Assembly (NCBI GenBank): GCA_964529005.1
Contig: CAZGUH010000042.1
Location: forward strand, 1 to 33,457
Direction: 5' to 3'
Source of the DNA: CAZGUH01 sp964529005
GTDB taxonomy: Bacteria > Actinomycetota > Acidimicrobiia > Acidimicrobiales > Ilumatobacteraceae
Length of the DNA stretch: 33,457 nt
Shown here: positions 1 to 7,101 of the stretch, piece after piece
Position numbering within the stretch: position 1 is the stretch's first letter
Layout: every line of letters starts with the position of its first letter
Program-made: the position numbers and the translations under genes
Notes under the pieces: generated by a model
What the model saw: the letters and a program-made list of their open reading frames with translations, nothing else
What the model was told of the DNA's origin: nothing
Databases searched by the model: none

Positions 1-725
1 GTTCAGGTCCCCCCTCGCCCACGATTGTGATGTCGCGAGACATTCCGTGGGTGAGTTCTACGACGGCGCCCCTGACGACTACACCCTCGTCGAGCGCACA
101 CCGCGCAAATACCGCAATCCGTTCCTGGTCGAGGCCATGACCGAGCTGAACCTGATCGGCCACCTCGGCTACGGCATCCACCGCATCGTGCGCGACCAGG
201 TCCGCCGCTTCGTGCCGCTCCCCGACTACGACCTGGAGCCGGATCAGGGCGAGGTGAGGCTCACAATCCCGGGGGCAGTGATCGACGAGGCGTACACCAG
301 CTGCTGATGGTGCGGACAGACCTCCCATTGGAGGATGTGCTCGCGCTGGACCGCGTACAGAAGGGACTTCCATCACCCCGACCACGGCTCAACGTCTCCG
401 GAGGGCTGGGTTGGTCGAGGGACGTCGCCCCAACCTGCACGTCGCGGCAGCCGTCGCTGAAGCGACTGGGACCAAGGCCGAGTACATCCGGACGCGGGCG
501 CCGGGCAACGCCTTCTACGCCATGCTGCTCACCGACTACCTGCGACAGTTCCGTTCGGCGACACGGCAGGAGGTGAACGAACTTCTCTGGAACAAGCTCA
601 GCGACGGCTTGACCGACACCCAGAAGACCCAGAAGATCGGCAATCTCCTCACCAACCTCCGGCGCGCAGGCCAGATTCGGAACCGAGGCTCCCGAGGACA
701 GCCGTGCGGGGAGCTCACCGAGTGA
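1..725 (+). pseudogene. Broken AlbA_2/HATPase-type transcriptional regulator, 5' end outside window
   Basis: Remnant of an ATP-binding putative transcriptional regulator (AlbA_2 / RecG-like C-terminal family). Three reading frames must be joined to read it. The first (to about 304) has the family motif NPFLVEAMTELNLIGHLGYG and ends in a premature TGA after DEAYTS. A one-base deletion there moves the reading to MVRTDLPLEDVLALDRVQKG from 307. A second one-base deletion near 371 moves it to the frame ITPTTAQRLRRAGLVEGRRP, which runs to TGA at 725 and carries the winged-helix tail (ATRQEVNELLW, IGNLLTNLRRAGQI). The first 45 bases do not read well in any one frame, so another lesion may lie there. 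The frames join without loss of sequence, so decay is recent, or these are sequencing indels. No function is expected if the frameshifts are real. Confidence 0.8.
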
Positions 726-1064
726 CTCCCAGCGGAAAGCCATGTAGCGCTGTGGATAACTAGCGCTAGTCCAGCTCATGCCCTTTCTGCACAGCCGTTC
801 CGGCGCAGACGCTGCAGAAGCCAACCGAGACAAAGTCAGCTTCGGTCGGCGGTCGTGATGAGGATCGGGCTGGACGCTTGCGAGGGTGCGCTCGTCGTAG
901 GTCGTCAATCGTTGATCAGGTCGGTGATCCGGTCGCGGGGACCGGCCCTGCGTTCGTGGCTTGCGACGTCGGCAAGCTTTGCCAGGTCGATCGCGCCATG
1001 GGCAGCGAGCTTGCGGATCCGCCGCCGTGGAAGACAGGCGATCGGTCGACTCGTTGGCAGGGAG
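726..1064. other. Gene-poor stretch with a DnaA-box-like site and a 12-bp palindrome
   Basis: No convincing intact gene. TGTGGATAA at 751-759 is an exact reverse complement of the DnaA box TTATCCACA, and it abuts the perfect palindrome ACTAGCGCTAGT at 759-770. On the minus strand, a frame ending at about 905 reads RKLAAHGAIDLAKLAD, which looks protein-like and could be the C-terminal scrap of a lost gene; I cannot name the family. It may be chance. Confidence 0.4.
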
Positions 1065-2198
1065 TCAGTCGTCGAACACGGCGAGGTGGAGTGAGTGGAG
1101 GTTGTCGGCGAACGTTGCTGGATCGAAGGCGTCCGGATCGAGGCCGGCGCCTCCCCAGGCCGTTGCCCACTCGGCGCGCTCGGCGTGTTGCGGATGCGAT
1201 GGATTGGCGAGGATGGCGAGCAGTTCTTCGTAGCCCCAGACGCCTCCGCAGTCCTCGGGTGGGCCGGCTCGGCGGCCGTCGATGCACGCCGGAAGCGAGG
1301 CGACGGGTGATGCGTCGAGTGCCTTCTCGACGGTGACCTTGTGTTCCCAATTGTCGCCGAAGTCGTAGGTGTAGGTGAATGACGAGCCGGCATCGGCGAC
1401 CTGCTCGAGGCGTGCCTTGCGGGCGTCTCTGGTTGGTGGCCCGAAGTGGAAGCCGTCGGGGTCGGGGAGGCCGTAGCGGGTGCGGCCGAACTCGAACTCG
1501 TAGAGGTGGGAGTTCCACCAGCCGAATGCGGCCTGGATCACCTCGTGGAGTTGGCCGAGTGTCGAAGATGCGTCCACGAGCACACGCCGCCAGATCGGCG
1601 GCTTCGTCCCCTTGAGCGTGACCTTCAGCTGAAACACCGGTGTTGTCGCCTGCGGTGGTGTCGCCGAGGCTTGGCCGCCCACTACTCGAAACCGCTGGCG
1701 GCCCGGATGGTCGATCCCGAGGACCGCGGCGAGCTCGCGGTCGGGGAAGCCGCTCCGGGAACGCAGCGGGCCGAGTGGCATGCCGGCCAGATCGATCGCC
1801 AGATCGTCGAGCGAGCCGATCCCGCCTTCCTCCCACCTGATCCCTCCGTGGAAGGCGAACTCGTTCATCACGCCGACCACGCTGCGATCGTTCGTCGGAG
1901 CGATCCGAGCCTCGGCCATGGCGGCGAGCTCGGTCTTGATGAACGACTCATCGGCACCGAGCCGTCGCAACACTTCGGCAATCGCGATCGGCGCTCGGTC
2001 GACGAGCGACGCCGCCGGGGCGAGCGGCATGAACACCGGCACGAACGTGCGCTGGTTCACCAACAACGCCACCTGCGGCTTCCAGAACAGCGCAGTCCCG
2101 AACCAGTCACCGAGCACCGTTGTCGACTCGTCCGCGGTGGCGGCGACGGGCGCCTTCACGCGATCTCGCAACTTCTTGGTCCCTCGCACCACGAGCAC
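1065..2198 (-). CDS. DUF6933 / pRiA4b ORF-3-like fusion protein
   Basis: A 377-residue protein joining two families. Residues 1 to about 155 match DUF6933: MLVVRGTKKLRDRV start, STTVLGDWF, LLVNQRTFVPVFMPLAPAA and SVVGVMNEFAF. Residues about 185-377 match the plasmid pRiA4b ORF-3-like family: LKVTLKGTKPPIWRRVLV, LHEVIQAAFGWWNSHLYEF, FTYTYDFGDNWEHKV, PPEDCGGVWGYEELL and DPDAFD. The second family occurs on plasmids and as a passenger of IS1096-type elements; its biochemical role is unknown. The GTG start at 2198 gives the canonical DUF6933 N-terminus, but no good ribosome-binding site is visible. The gene is alone, flanked by decayed DNA on both sides, which suggests an acquired region. No transposase is seen. 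Family assignment is firm; function is not known. Confidence 0.88.
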   Translation of the reverse strand: MLVVRGTKKLRDRVKAPVAATADESTTVLGDWFGTALFWKPQVALLVNQRTFVPVFMPLAPAASLVDRAPIAIAEVLRRLGADESFIKTELAAMAEARIAPTNDRSVVGVMNEFAFHGGIRWEEGGIGSLDDLAIDLAGMPLGPLRSRSGFPDRELAAVLGIDHPGRQRFRVVGGQASATPPQATTPVFQLKVTLKGTKPPIWRRVLVDASSTLGQLHEVIQAAFGWWNSHLYEFEFGRTRYGLPDPDGFHFGPPTRDARKARLEQVADAGSSFTYTYDFGDNWEHKVTVEKALDASPVASLPACIDGRRAGPPEDCGGVWGYEELLAILANPSHPQHAERAEWATAWGGAGLDPDAFDPATFADNLHSLHLAVFDD

Positions 2199-2555
2199 AT
2201 CGGCGAGTCTCGCGCGAGAGCCAAGCCTGAGAGCTACCTGCGGGGCGCGGGACAGAAGACCGTGATGCGCTTGATGGCGGCGGGGCCGACGCCGAACCGC
2301 TCGCCGACCGGCCGTCCCCGCTCCTCATCGAAAGCGACGGACGAGCAGCGCCGACGAGCCGTCGTCGTCCGGGGCGGCAATGTCGATCATGCGACGACCG
2401 TCTCGGTGGACGCGTCACGCACCACCGCGATCTCGACCACACTGCCGGCCAGATACCCGATGAACCTGCGCTCCGCGCCGGGTTCCAAGTCGATCTGAAC
2501 GGTCGTCGTCTTGCCCAACGTTGGCCGTCGGCACTGCACACCGTCAACCAACTCG
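2199..2555. other. Decayed stretch without an intact gene
   Basis: No full gene can be defended. On the minus strand a frame ending at 2387 has a protein-like tail (VQIDLEPGAERRFIGYLAGS). Its TGA overlaps an ATG at 2390 in the ATGA manner, opening MIDIAAPDDDGSSALLV, which stops at about 2325. With one base of frame change it would continue as FDEERGRPVGERFGVGP and end at TAG 2234-2236. This could be a small two-gene operon that has decayed. The family is not recognised and chance is a real alternative. Confidence 0.3.
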
Positions 2556-2657
2556 GTCGACTTCGAGGACAAGCTTCCACGCTCCGACACGGGCAAGCTG
2601 TACAAGCTGGCGCTCCGGGAGAGGTACTGGCAGGGGAGCCCCACCCGCATCGTCTAG
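2556..2657 (+). pseudogene. C-terminal remnant of an acyl-CoA synthetase
   Basis: Thirty-three codons and a TAG reading VDFEDKLPRSDTGKLYKLAL and then RERYWQGSPTRIV. This is the very end of an ANL-superfamily fatty-acyl-CoA ligase: the A10 motif with its catalytic lysine (LPRSDTGKLYK), followed by the family's usual basic tail. Upstream of about 2550 the same frame loses all resemblance, so the other roughly 480 residues are gone and a deletion or insertion junction lies there. It points in the opposite direction to the amidase next door. It marks a former fatty-acid or aromatic-acid activation gene beside the catabolic block. Confidence 0.75.
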
Positions 2658-2782
2658 CCGCAACGTCGCCGTTCGAGAGCCGACGGCATCGGTGATGGCG
2701 ACTGTCGCCGTTCCGCCCGTGGACGTGTTCCATCACGGTGCTGGAACCCGAGGCGAGCAACCGTCCGTCAACTGCCGCGACG

Positions 2783-4195
2783 TCAGCTCAGCCAATCGAG
2801 CGGCGCCGTGGTGTCGACATCGAGGATCTGCTCGAACGCCGCGATCGCACGGAGCACCGCGACGTCGGCGTGCTGCGGGCCGATGACCTGGAGGCCGACC
2901 GGCATGCCGTCTGCGGTGAACCCGGCACATAGAGAGCCGGCCGGGTTGCCGGTCATGTTGAACGGTGGCGTGTACCGCAGCCATCGGACCGTCTCGGCGC
3001 CGTCGATCGTGCCCTGGCCGCCCGCCATGCCGGTCTGGCCGGCCACGGTGGGGCAGAGCAGCAGCGGCGCGTCATGGAAGATTTCGACGAGCCGCAGGTT
3101 CAACCTGTGCGCCGCGGTCAGGGCGTCGTAGACGGCGTACATGTCGGCGTCGGCGACCAGTTCGGTGACCTTGCGCAGGCCGGGCGTGATCGTCTCCCAC
3201 GCAGACGTGTCGCGGAGTGATTCCAACTTGCGGCGCAGGCCGATGAAGGCCACCGCGGTCCAGGAGACGACCGGATCGGCGGCGAACACCTCGGTCTCGA
3301 TGACCTCCACGCCTGCCGCGGCGATCTGCTCCACCGCGAGCCGGCACACGGCCTCGACCTCGGTGTCGTTCGTGCCGTAGCCGAGGTTGCGTGACCAGAT
3401 GACGGCCCTCGGCAGCCCTGGTTGCTCCACGGCCGCCCCGTACGACCCACCGCGCGGCATCGGCAGCGAGTTCAGGTCGGTGGGGTCAGGGCCCACCGAT
3501 ACGTCGAGCGCCAGCGCGACATCGGCGATCCGCGCCGCCATCGGACCGGGCGTCGAGTAGTGGAGCCACGTGGACGCTTCGGCGCCCCGCATCGGCACGC
3601 GCCCGCGGGAGGGTTTGAGACCGGACAGTCCGTTGACCGCCGACGGGATCCGGATCGACCCGCCCCCGTCCGAGCCGGTGGCCAGCGGCACCATCCCCGC
3701 CGCGATCGCCGCGCCCGAGCCGCCCGACGATCCGCCCGCGCTGCGCTGCGGGTTCCACGGGTTGCAGGTCGTGGGGAAGATCTGGTTGCTGGTGTCCGCC
3801 TGCCAGCCGAACTCGGGTGTGTTCGTCTTGCCGACCACGACGCATCCGGCCGCGCGCAGCCGCTCGACGAGCGCCGAGTCGCCCGTCGCAGGCGGGTCGT
3901 CGCGGTGCAACGCCGACCCGTACGTGGTGACGTAGCCGGTCGCATCCTCCAGGTCCTTGACGCCGATCGGTACGCCGGCCAGCGGGCCGACGTCCTCACC
4001 GGCGGCGATCCGGCGATCGACGGCGTCGGCCTCGGCGAGCGCTCGCTCGGCGTCGACGGCGACGAACGCGTGCACGACGTTGTTCGTCGCCGCGATCACG
4101 GCCAACGCCCGTTCGGTCTGCTCGCGGGCCGACGACGCTCCGGACCGAACCAGTTCTGCCACGTCGCGCGCGGTCACTCCCCGGAAATCGCTCAC
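2783..4195 (-). CDS. Amidase (amidase-signature family)
   Basis: A 470-residue serine hydrolase that cleaves carboxamides, probably in the cytosol. The amidase signature runs from about 153 to 186 (AGGSSGGSGAAIAAG followed by SDGGGSIRIPS). The Ser-cisSer-Lys triad is visible as K80 in GVPIGVKD, S156 in the GGSSGG loop and nucleophile S180 in DGGGSIR, with the usual family spacing. Length is normal for GatA-like amidases, but no gatB or gatC lies nearby, so a free catabolic amidase is more likely than a tRNA amidotransferase subunit. The GTG start at 4195 is preceded by TAGGTT six bases upstream, a leaderless-type promoter. It ends 27 bases after the next minus-strand gene (LLM oxidoreductase), so the two could be co-transcribed. 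The substrate cannot be told from sequence. Confidence 0.93.
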   Translation of the reverse strand: MSDFRGVTARDVAELVRSGASSAREQTERALAVIAATNNVVHAFVAVDAERALAEADAVDRRIAAGEDVGPLAGVPIGVKDLEDATGYVTTYGSALHRDDPPATGDSALVERLRAAGCVVVGKTNTPEFGWQADTSNQIFPTTCNPWNPQRSAGGSSGGSGAAIAAGMVPLATGSDGGGSIRIPSAVNGLSGLKPSRGRVPMRGAEASTWLHYSTPGPMAARIADVALALDVSVGPDPTDLNSLPMPRGGSYGAAVEQPGLPRAVIWSRNLGYGTNDTEVEAVCRLAVEQIAAAGVEVIETEVFAADPVVSWTAVAFIGLRRKLESLRDTSAWETITPGLRKVTELVADADMYAVYDALTAAHRLNLRLVEIFHDAPLLLCPTVAGQTGMAGGQGTIDGAETVRWLRYTPPFNMTGNPAGSLCAGFTADGMPVGLQVIGPQHADVAVLRAIAAFEQILDVDTTAPLDWLS

Positions 4196-4201
4196 GCGGC
4201 G

Positions 4202-4207
4202 AACCTA
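4202..4207 (-). promoter_or_regulatory. Putative leaderless -10 box of the amidase gene
   Basis: Minus-strand TAGGTT lies six bases before the GTG start, fitting an actinobacterial TAnnnT box with transcription starting at or near the start codon. No -35 was assigned. Confidence 0.4.
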
Positions 4208-4222
4208 GAGCAACACAGCGGG

Positions 4223-5140
4223 TTACGGGCCGAAGCGTGCGATCACCTCTTCTCCGTACCGCGCGACGAACGAGGTGACGTCGACTCCCTCGTGGACATG
4301 GACCGGGACGATGGTCCACGTCACGCCCATCTCCGCGAGCACGCCGAGTCGCTCGAGCTCGCGCTCGGCGTGGAGGCGCTGGAGCGCGTGCGCGTCGATC
4401 AGGTTCGTGACTGCGACGTCGATCGCTGCGCCGTCCCGTCCGGCGGCGTCGGCGCGACGGCGCAGATCCTCGATGCCGGCTACCAGGGCCGTGTCGTCGT
4501 CGATGCCTGCGGTCCGCGCCATGCGCGATGTTCCGCTCGGCGCCTGTAGTGGCGCCCAGCCATCGCCGAAACGGGCCACGCGCTCACGGCTCAACGCGCT
4601 GTTGCCGCCGATCCAGACCGGCGGGCGTGGCAACTGCGCCGGGCGTGGCAGCGAGACGATGTCCTGCGCGTCGAACCCGGCTCCTGCGAAGTCGAGCGAC
4701 GTCTTGTCCCACAACTCACCGAGGACGTCGATCGCTTCGTCGAACCGGTCGTTCCGCTCGTCGAACGGCACGCCGAGCGCCGAGAACTCCCGCTTCAAGT
4801 AACCCACGCCCGCACACAGCATCAGGCGGCCACCGGACAACACGTCGGCCGTGGCGATCGACTTCGCCAGCAACAGGGGGTTGCGATACGGAACCACGAC
4901 GAGGAGCGGCAGCAGCCGGATCCGCTCCGTCACGGCGGCGCAGAACGTGATCGCCGCGAACGGGTCGAACGCTTGGTGGCCCCCGCCTTCGATCCACGTT
5001 CGTGGCGGCGCGGGGTGGTCCTCGAAGGCGAGGGCGTCGAACCCCGCGCTTTCCACGGAACGGGCGACGTCGGAAAGCCACGCTGGCCCGACTGGCTCCG
5101 ACATCGTTCCGATCACCATCGGTTGGGCGATGAACTTCAC
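4223..5140 (-). CDS. LLM-class (luciferase-like) flavin-dependent oxidoreductase
   Basis: A 305-residue TIM-barrel enzyme of the bacterial luciferase-like superfamily, many of which in actinobacteria use F420 or FMN. Seen are KFIAQPMVIGTMSEP at the N-terminus, FDALAFEDHP, ITFCAAVTERIRLLPLLVVV, the RNPLLLAKSIATADVLSGGR block and RPPVWIGGNS, all typical. The GTG start at 5140 is chosen because AGGAGG (minus strand, + coordinates 5148-5153) sits seven bases upstream; the frame stays open further but lacks family resemblance. It probably oxidises an organic substrate in the same catabolic block as the amidase downstream and the amidohydrolase upstream. Exact cofactor and substrate are not visible. 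Confidence 0.92.
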   Translation of the reverse strand: MKFIAQPMVIGTMSEPVGPAWLSDVARSVESAGFDALAFEDHPAPPRTWIEGGGHQAFDPFAAITFCAAVTERIRLLPLLVVVPYRNPLLLAKSIATADVLSGGRLMLCAGVGYLKREFSALGVPFDERNDRFDEAIDVLGELWDKTSLDFAGAGFDAQDIVSLPRPAQLPRPPVWIGGNSALSRERVARFGDGWAPLQAPSGTSRMARTAGIDDDTALVAGIEDLRRRADAAGRDGAAIDVAVTNLIDAHALQRLHAERELERLGVLAEMGVTWTIVPVHVHEGVDVTSFVARYGEEVIARFGP

Positions 5141-5186
5141 CGAACTGCCTCCTGGTGCGAATCGTCGCCCGCGGGCGGACCGGACC

Positions 5187-5209
5187 AATTGTCGGACTAT
5201 ATGACGATT
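5187..5209 (-). promoter_or_regulatory. Promoter/operator candidate between the LLM gene and the divergent amidohydrolase
   Basis: AATTGTC (5187-5193) and GACGATT (5203-5209) form a 6-of-7 inverted repeat with a nine-base spacer. The spacer and its edge hold minus-strand TATAGT (5196-5201), a good -10 hexamer for the LLM gene. The overlap suggests a repressor site on that promoter. The 303-bp gap from 5141 to 5443 holds this element and the 5368 site and no gene. Confidence 0.4.
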
Positions 5210-5367
5210 TGTGCGCCGGACTGCAACTCGGACGCTGCGTTCGGAGAGGACGCACGGGTCGAGCCCGCGCCCACGACTCCGACCCGACGACGAGTCGAAC
5301 TCACGTTGGGTGTCGAGCGGCTTCTGCGCCGGAGGCCGTTCGAGTCGACCTACCATCGGTCAGATGA

Positions 5368-5383
5368 GAGTGAGCGCCTACAT
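5368..5383 (+). promoter_or_regulatory. Operator-like site, family A (copy 1)
   Basis: GAGTGAGCGCCTACAT shares GAGTGAGCGC with the site at 6028 and AGTGAGCGC with the site at 7042. It lies about 60 bases before the amidohydrolase start. The right half is degenerate. See the finding on family A. Confidence 0.45.
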
Positions 5384-5443
5384 AGTTCGTTGGCTAGGCT
5401 GACGTCTCCGGAACGCGAGCGCCGAGACAGTGAGGAGACCGCC

Positions 5444-6025
5444 GTGACCGTGGCCCGTCTGCACGAGAGATACGCCGTCGCTGATGTCGACTGCCACCTC
5501 ATCGAGCCTCCCGACCTGTGGACCTCGCGCGTCTCGTCGAAGTGGGCGGACATGGTTCCTCATGTCAAGTTCGACCCGAAGACCGAGGAGGAGCGCTGGT
5601 ACGTCGGCAATCGGCGGCTCTTCGGCGTCGGAGCGCTCGCGATGGCCGGTTGGCCCGAGTACCCGCCGTCCCATCCGAAGTCGATGGCGGAGATCGATCC
5701 GGCGCACTACGAGCCGAAGGCGCGTCTCGCCCACCTCGATGAGGTCGGTGTCTACTACCAGGTCCTCTACTCGAACATCCTCGGCTTCAACAGTCACGTC
5801 TTCATCGAGGAGATGGACCGCGAGCTCGCCAACGAGTGCGTGCGCGCCTACAACGACTTCCTCATCGAGTGGTGCAGCGCGGACCCCAAGCGGCTCGTCC
5901 CTCTGATGATGCTGCCGTTCTGGGACGTCGAGGCCTCGGCGGCGGAGATCGCGGGCCCATGCGCTCGGAGCGGCCGCGGCGGGCGGCGCTCGTCGACGAG
6001 GTCGGTGTCCAACGTCCGCAGTTGA
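5444..6025 (+). pseudogene. Amidohydrolase, truncated by frameshift and deletion
   Basis: N-terminal half of an amidohydrolase (Amidohydro_2 / PF04909 type). The GTG start follows a GAGGAG-type ribosome site; the metal motif is in DVDCHLIEPPDLW (residues about 14-26). Homology continues through YYQVLYSNILGF and ECVRAYNDFLIEWCSADPKR to LMMLPFWDVEASAAEI at about residue 175. Here a frame change occurs: the next frame reads AHALGA, the expected continuation, while the annotated frame goes on into a nonsense tail (GPCARSGRGG). Even with the frame repaired, the following ~200 residues with the second His, Glu and Asp metal ligands are absent. The intact paralogue at 7102-8313 has about 403 residues. 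It is surely non-functional as a hydrolase. Confidence 0.85.
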
Positions 6026-6027
6026 AA

Positions 6028-6043
6028 GAGTGAGCGCCCACTC
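6028..6043 (+). promoter_or_regulatory. Operator-like site, family A (copy 2, best palindrome)
   Basis: GAGTGAGCGCCCACTC is a 16-bp palindrome with seven of eight pairs matched (GAGTG-R-GCGC-Y-CACTC). It begins right after the truncated amidohydrolase and lies about 90 bases before the Rieske remnant start. Confidence 0.5.
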
Positions 6044-6077
6044 GTCAACCGTTGGAGACCACCGGCGACGCCCAATC

Positions 6078-6110
6078 TACAATAAGTAAGTAGGTACTCA
6101 CTGCGCAGTG
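6078..6110 (+). promoter_or_regulatory. Promoter with overlapping operator palindromes (family B copy 1)
   Basis: TACAAT at 6078-6083 is a strong -10 hexamer. Directly after it, AGTAAGTAGGTACTCACT (6085-6102) is an 18-bp palindrome with seven of nine pairs matched, sitting where transcription would begin. The perfect palindrome CACTGCGCAGTG (6099-6110) overlaps its end. Fourteen of 18 positions of the family B palindrome recur in inverse orientation before tetR (8364-8381). This looks like a repressor-controlled promoter that now drives a remnant gene. Confidence 0.6.
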
Positions 6111-6132
6111 GTCGAGGCTGGGGGAGGTTCCG

Positions 6133-6278
6133 ATGCGCGACGTTGCGGAACAGCGGGTGATCGTGAAGCGGTTGCTCCACCACATCGATCGCAGGACGAC
6201 CGACTGTGCCGACGCGGTCATGGCGCTGCCCGCCGACTGGTACGCGGACCCCGACCGCTGGGAGGTGGAGCGCGAGCC
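6133..6278 (+). pseudogene. N-terminal remnant of a Rieske-type ring-hydroxylating oxygenase alpha subunit
   Basis: ATG at 6133 follows GGGAGG eight to nine bases upstream. About 48 residues read like the start of a Rieske aromatic-ring oxygenase large subunit: VIVKRLLHHIDRRTTDCADA, then ALPADWYADPDRWEVERE. The family then continues into the [2Fe-2S] domain, but here homology stops at about 6278 and a different protein begins in another frame. Neither the CxH/CxxH Rieske cluster nor the mononuclear iron site is present. The assignment rests on a short stretch and is therefore moderate. Its promoter and ribosome site look intact. Confidence 0.55.
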
Positions 6279-7025
6279 TTCGCCGCCCGGCGCCACATGC
6301 ACCTCTTCGGGACGAAGCCCGAGCATCTGGCGGAGGTGGCGTCCACCGTGCGGACCAACGGACACCTCAATCCAGACGCCGTCTACCACGGGCGTGGCGC
6401 CGTCTCGCCCCGAGACGTGCTCGAGTCGCGGATGGTCGCAGACCCCTTCCACCTCCTCGACTGCGCGACGACCAGCGAGGGGGCCTGCGCGATGATCGTC
6501 ACGACGGTCGAGCGGGCTGCGGATCTCGACCGCCGGCCGGTCTACGTTCTCGGGATCGGCAGCGAGAATCGGGCTGCGCCGTACAGCCGCCCGTTCGTCT
6601 GGGACGAGTTCGGCTGGGTCGGCGAGCGGGCCGCGCAGCGGGCGTTCCGCGCTGCCGGATGCGGGCCAGCCGACGTCGACGTCTGTGAGCTGTACGACCC
6701 GTTCTCGTTCGAGATCATCCACCAGCTCGAAGCGTTCGGGTTCTGCCCGAAGGGCGAAGGGGGCGACTTCGTCATGGACGGACGCATCCGGCCGGGCGGG
6801 CAACTGCCGACGACCACCGACGGCGGCACGATGTCGTTCGGGCACTGTGGCGCCGGCCAGACGTTGCAGCGTGCGATCGCCGCCGTGCTCCAGCTGCGCG
6901 GTGATGCCGGCAACCGGCAGGTGCCCGACGCCCGGTTGGCGATCGCGTCGGGCGCGGGGCACACCGCTCGGGAGGTCGTCGTGCTCGGGTCCGAACCAGC
7001 CGGCCGGCCGGGACGTCGTGGCTGA
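6279..7025 (+). pseudogene. C-terminal remnant of a thiolase-like (lipid-transfer/SCP-x type) protein
   Basis: About 248 residues of a thiolase-superfamily protein. Homology begins abruptly at FAARRHMHLFGTKPEHLAEV and includes NPDAVYHGRGAVSPRDVL, MVADPFHLLDC, GAGQTLQRAIAAVLQLRG and the C-terminal SGAGHTAREVVVLGS. The N-terminal ~150 residues, with the nucleophilic cysteine, are absent, so it cannot be an active thiolase. Where the intact thiolase at 11122 has HDCF, this one has YDPF, closer to the tyrosine-bearing Ltp2-type steroid aldolases; that is inference. An ATG at 6297 is available, but a stable fragment would lack half of the core fold. It is followed by family A site 3 and an intact amidohydrolase. 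Confidence 0.8.
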
Positions 7026-7040
7026 CGCGTTACGATAAGA

Positions 7041-7056
7041 AAGTGAGCGCTCGCGC
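7041..7056 (+). promoter_or_regulatory. Operator-like site, family A (copy 3)
   Basis: AAGTGAGCGCTCGCGC holds the eight-base palindrome GAGCGCTC (7045-7052, reading from the G of GTGAG's GAG) and the shared AGTGAGCGC half. It lies about 45 bases before the amidohydrolase start. Confidence 0.45.
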
Positions 7057-7101
7057 TCCTCGCGCGTGCTGCATCGTTTGGACTGCTGATGTGGAGGGCC
7101 T

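Noticed and set aside
261..908. Minus-strand open frame of about 215 codons over the broken regulator
   Set aside because: Antisense to clear homology with no ribosome site or domain; a by-product of GC-rich codons.
1446..2498. Plus-strand 350-codon frame opposite the DUF6933 fusion gene
   Set aside because: The other strand has two recognised domains over the same span; this frame is His/Arg-rich and matches nothing.
2783..4195. GatA subunit of glutamyl-tRNA amidotransferase
   Set aside because: No gatC or gatB beside it; setting among catabolic genes suggests a general amidase.
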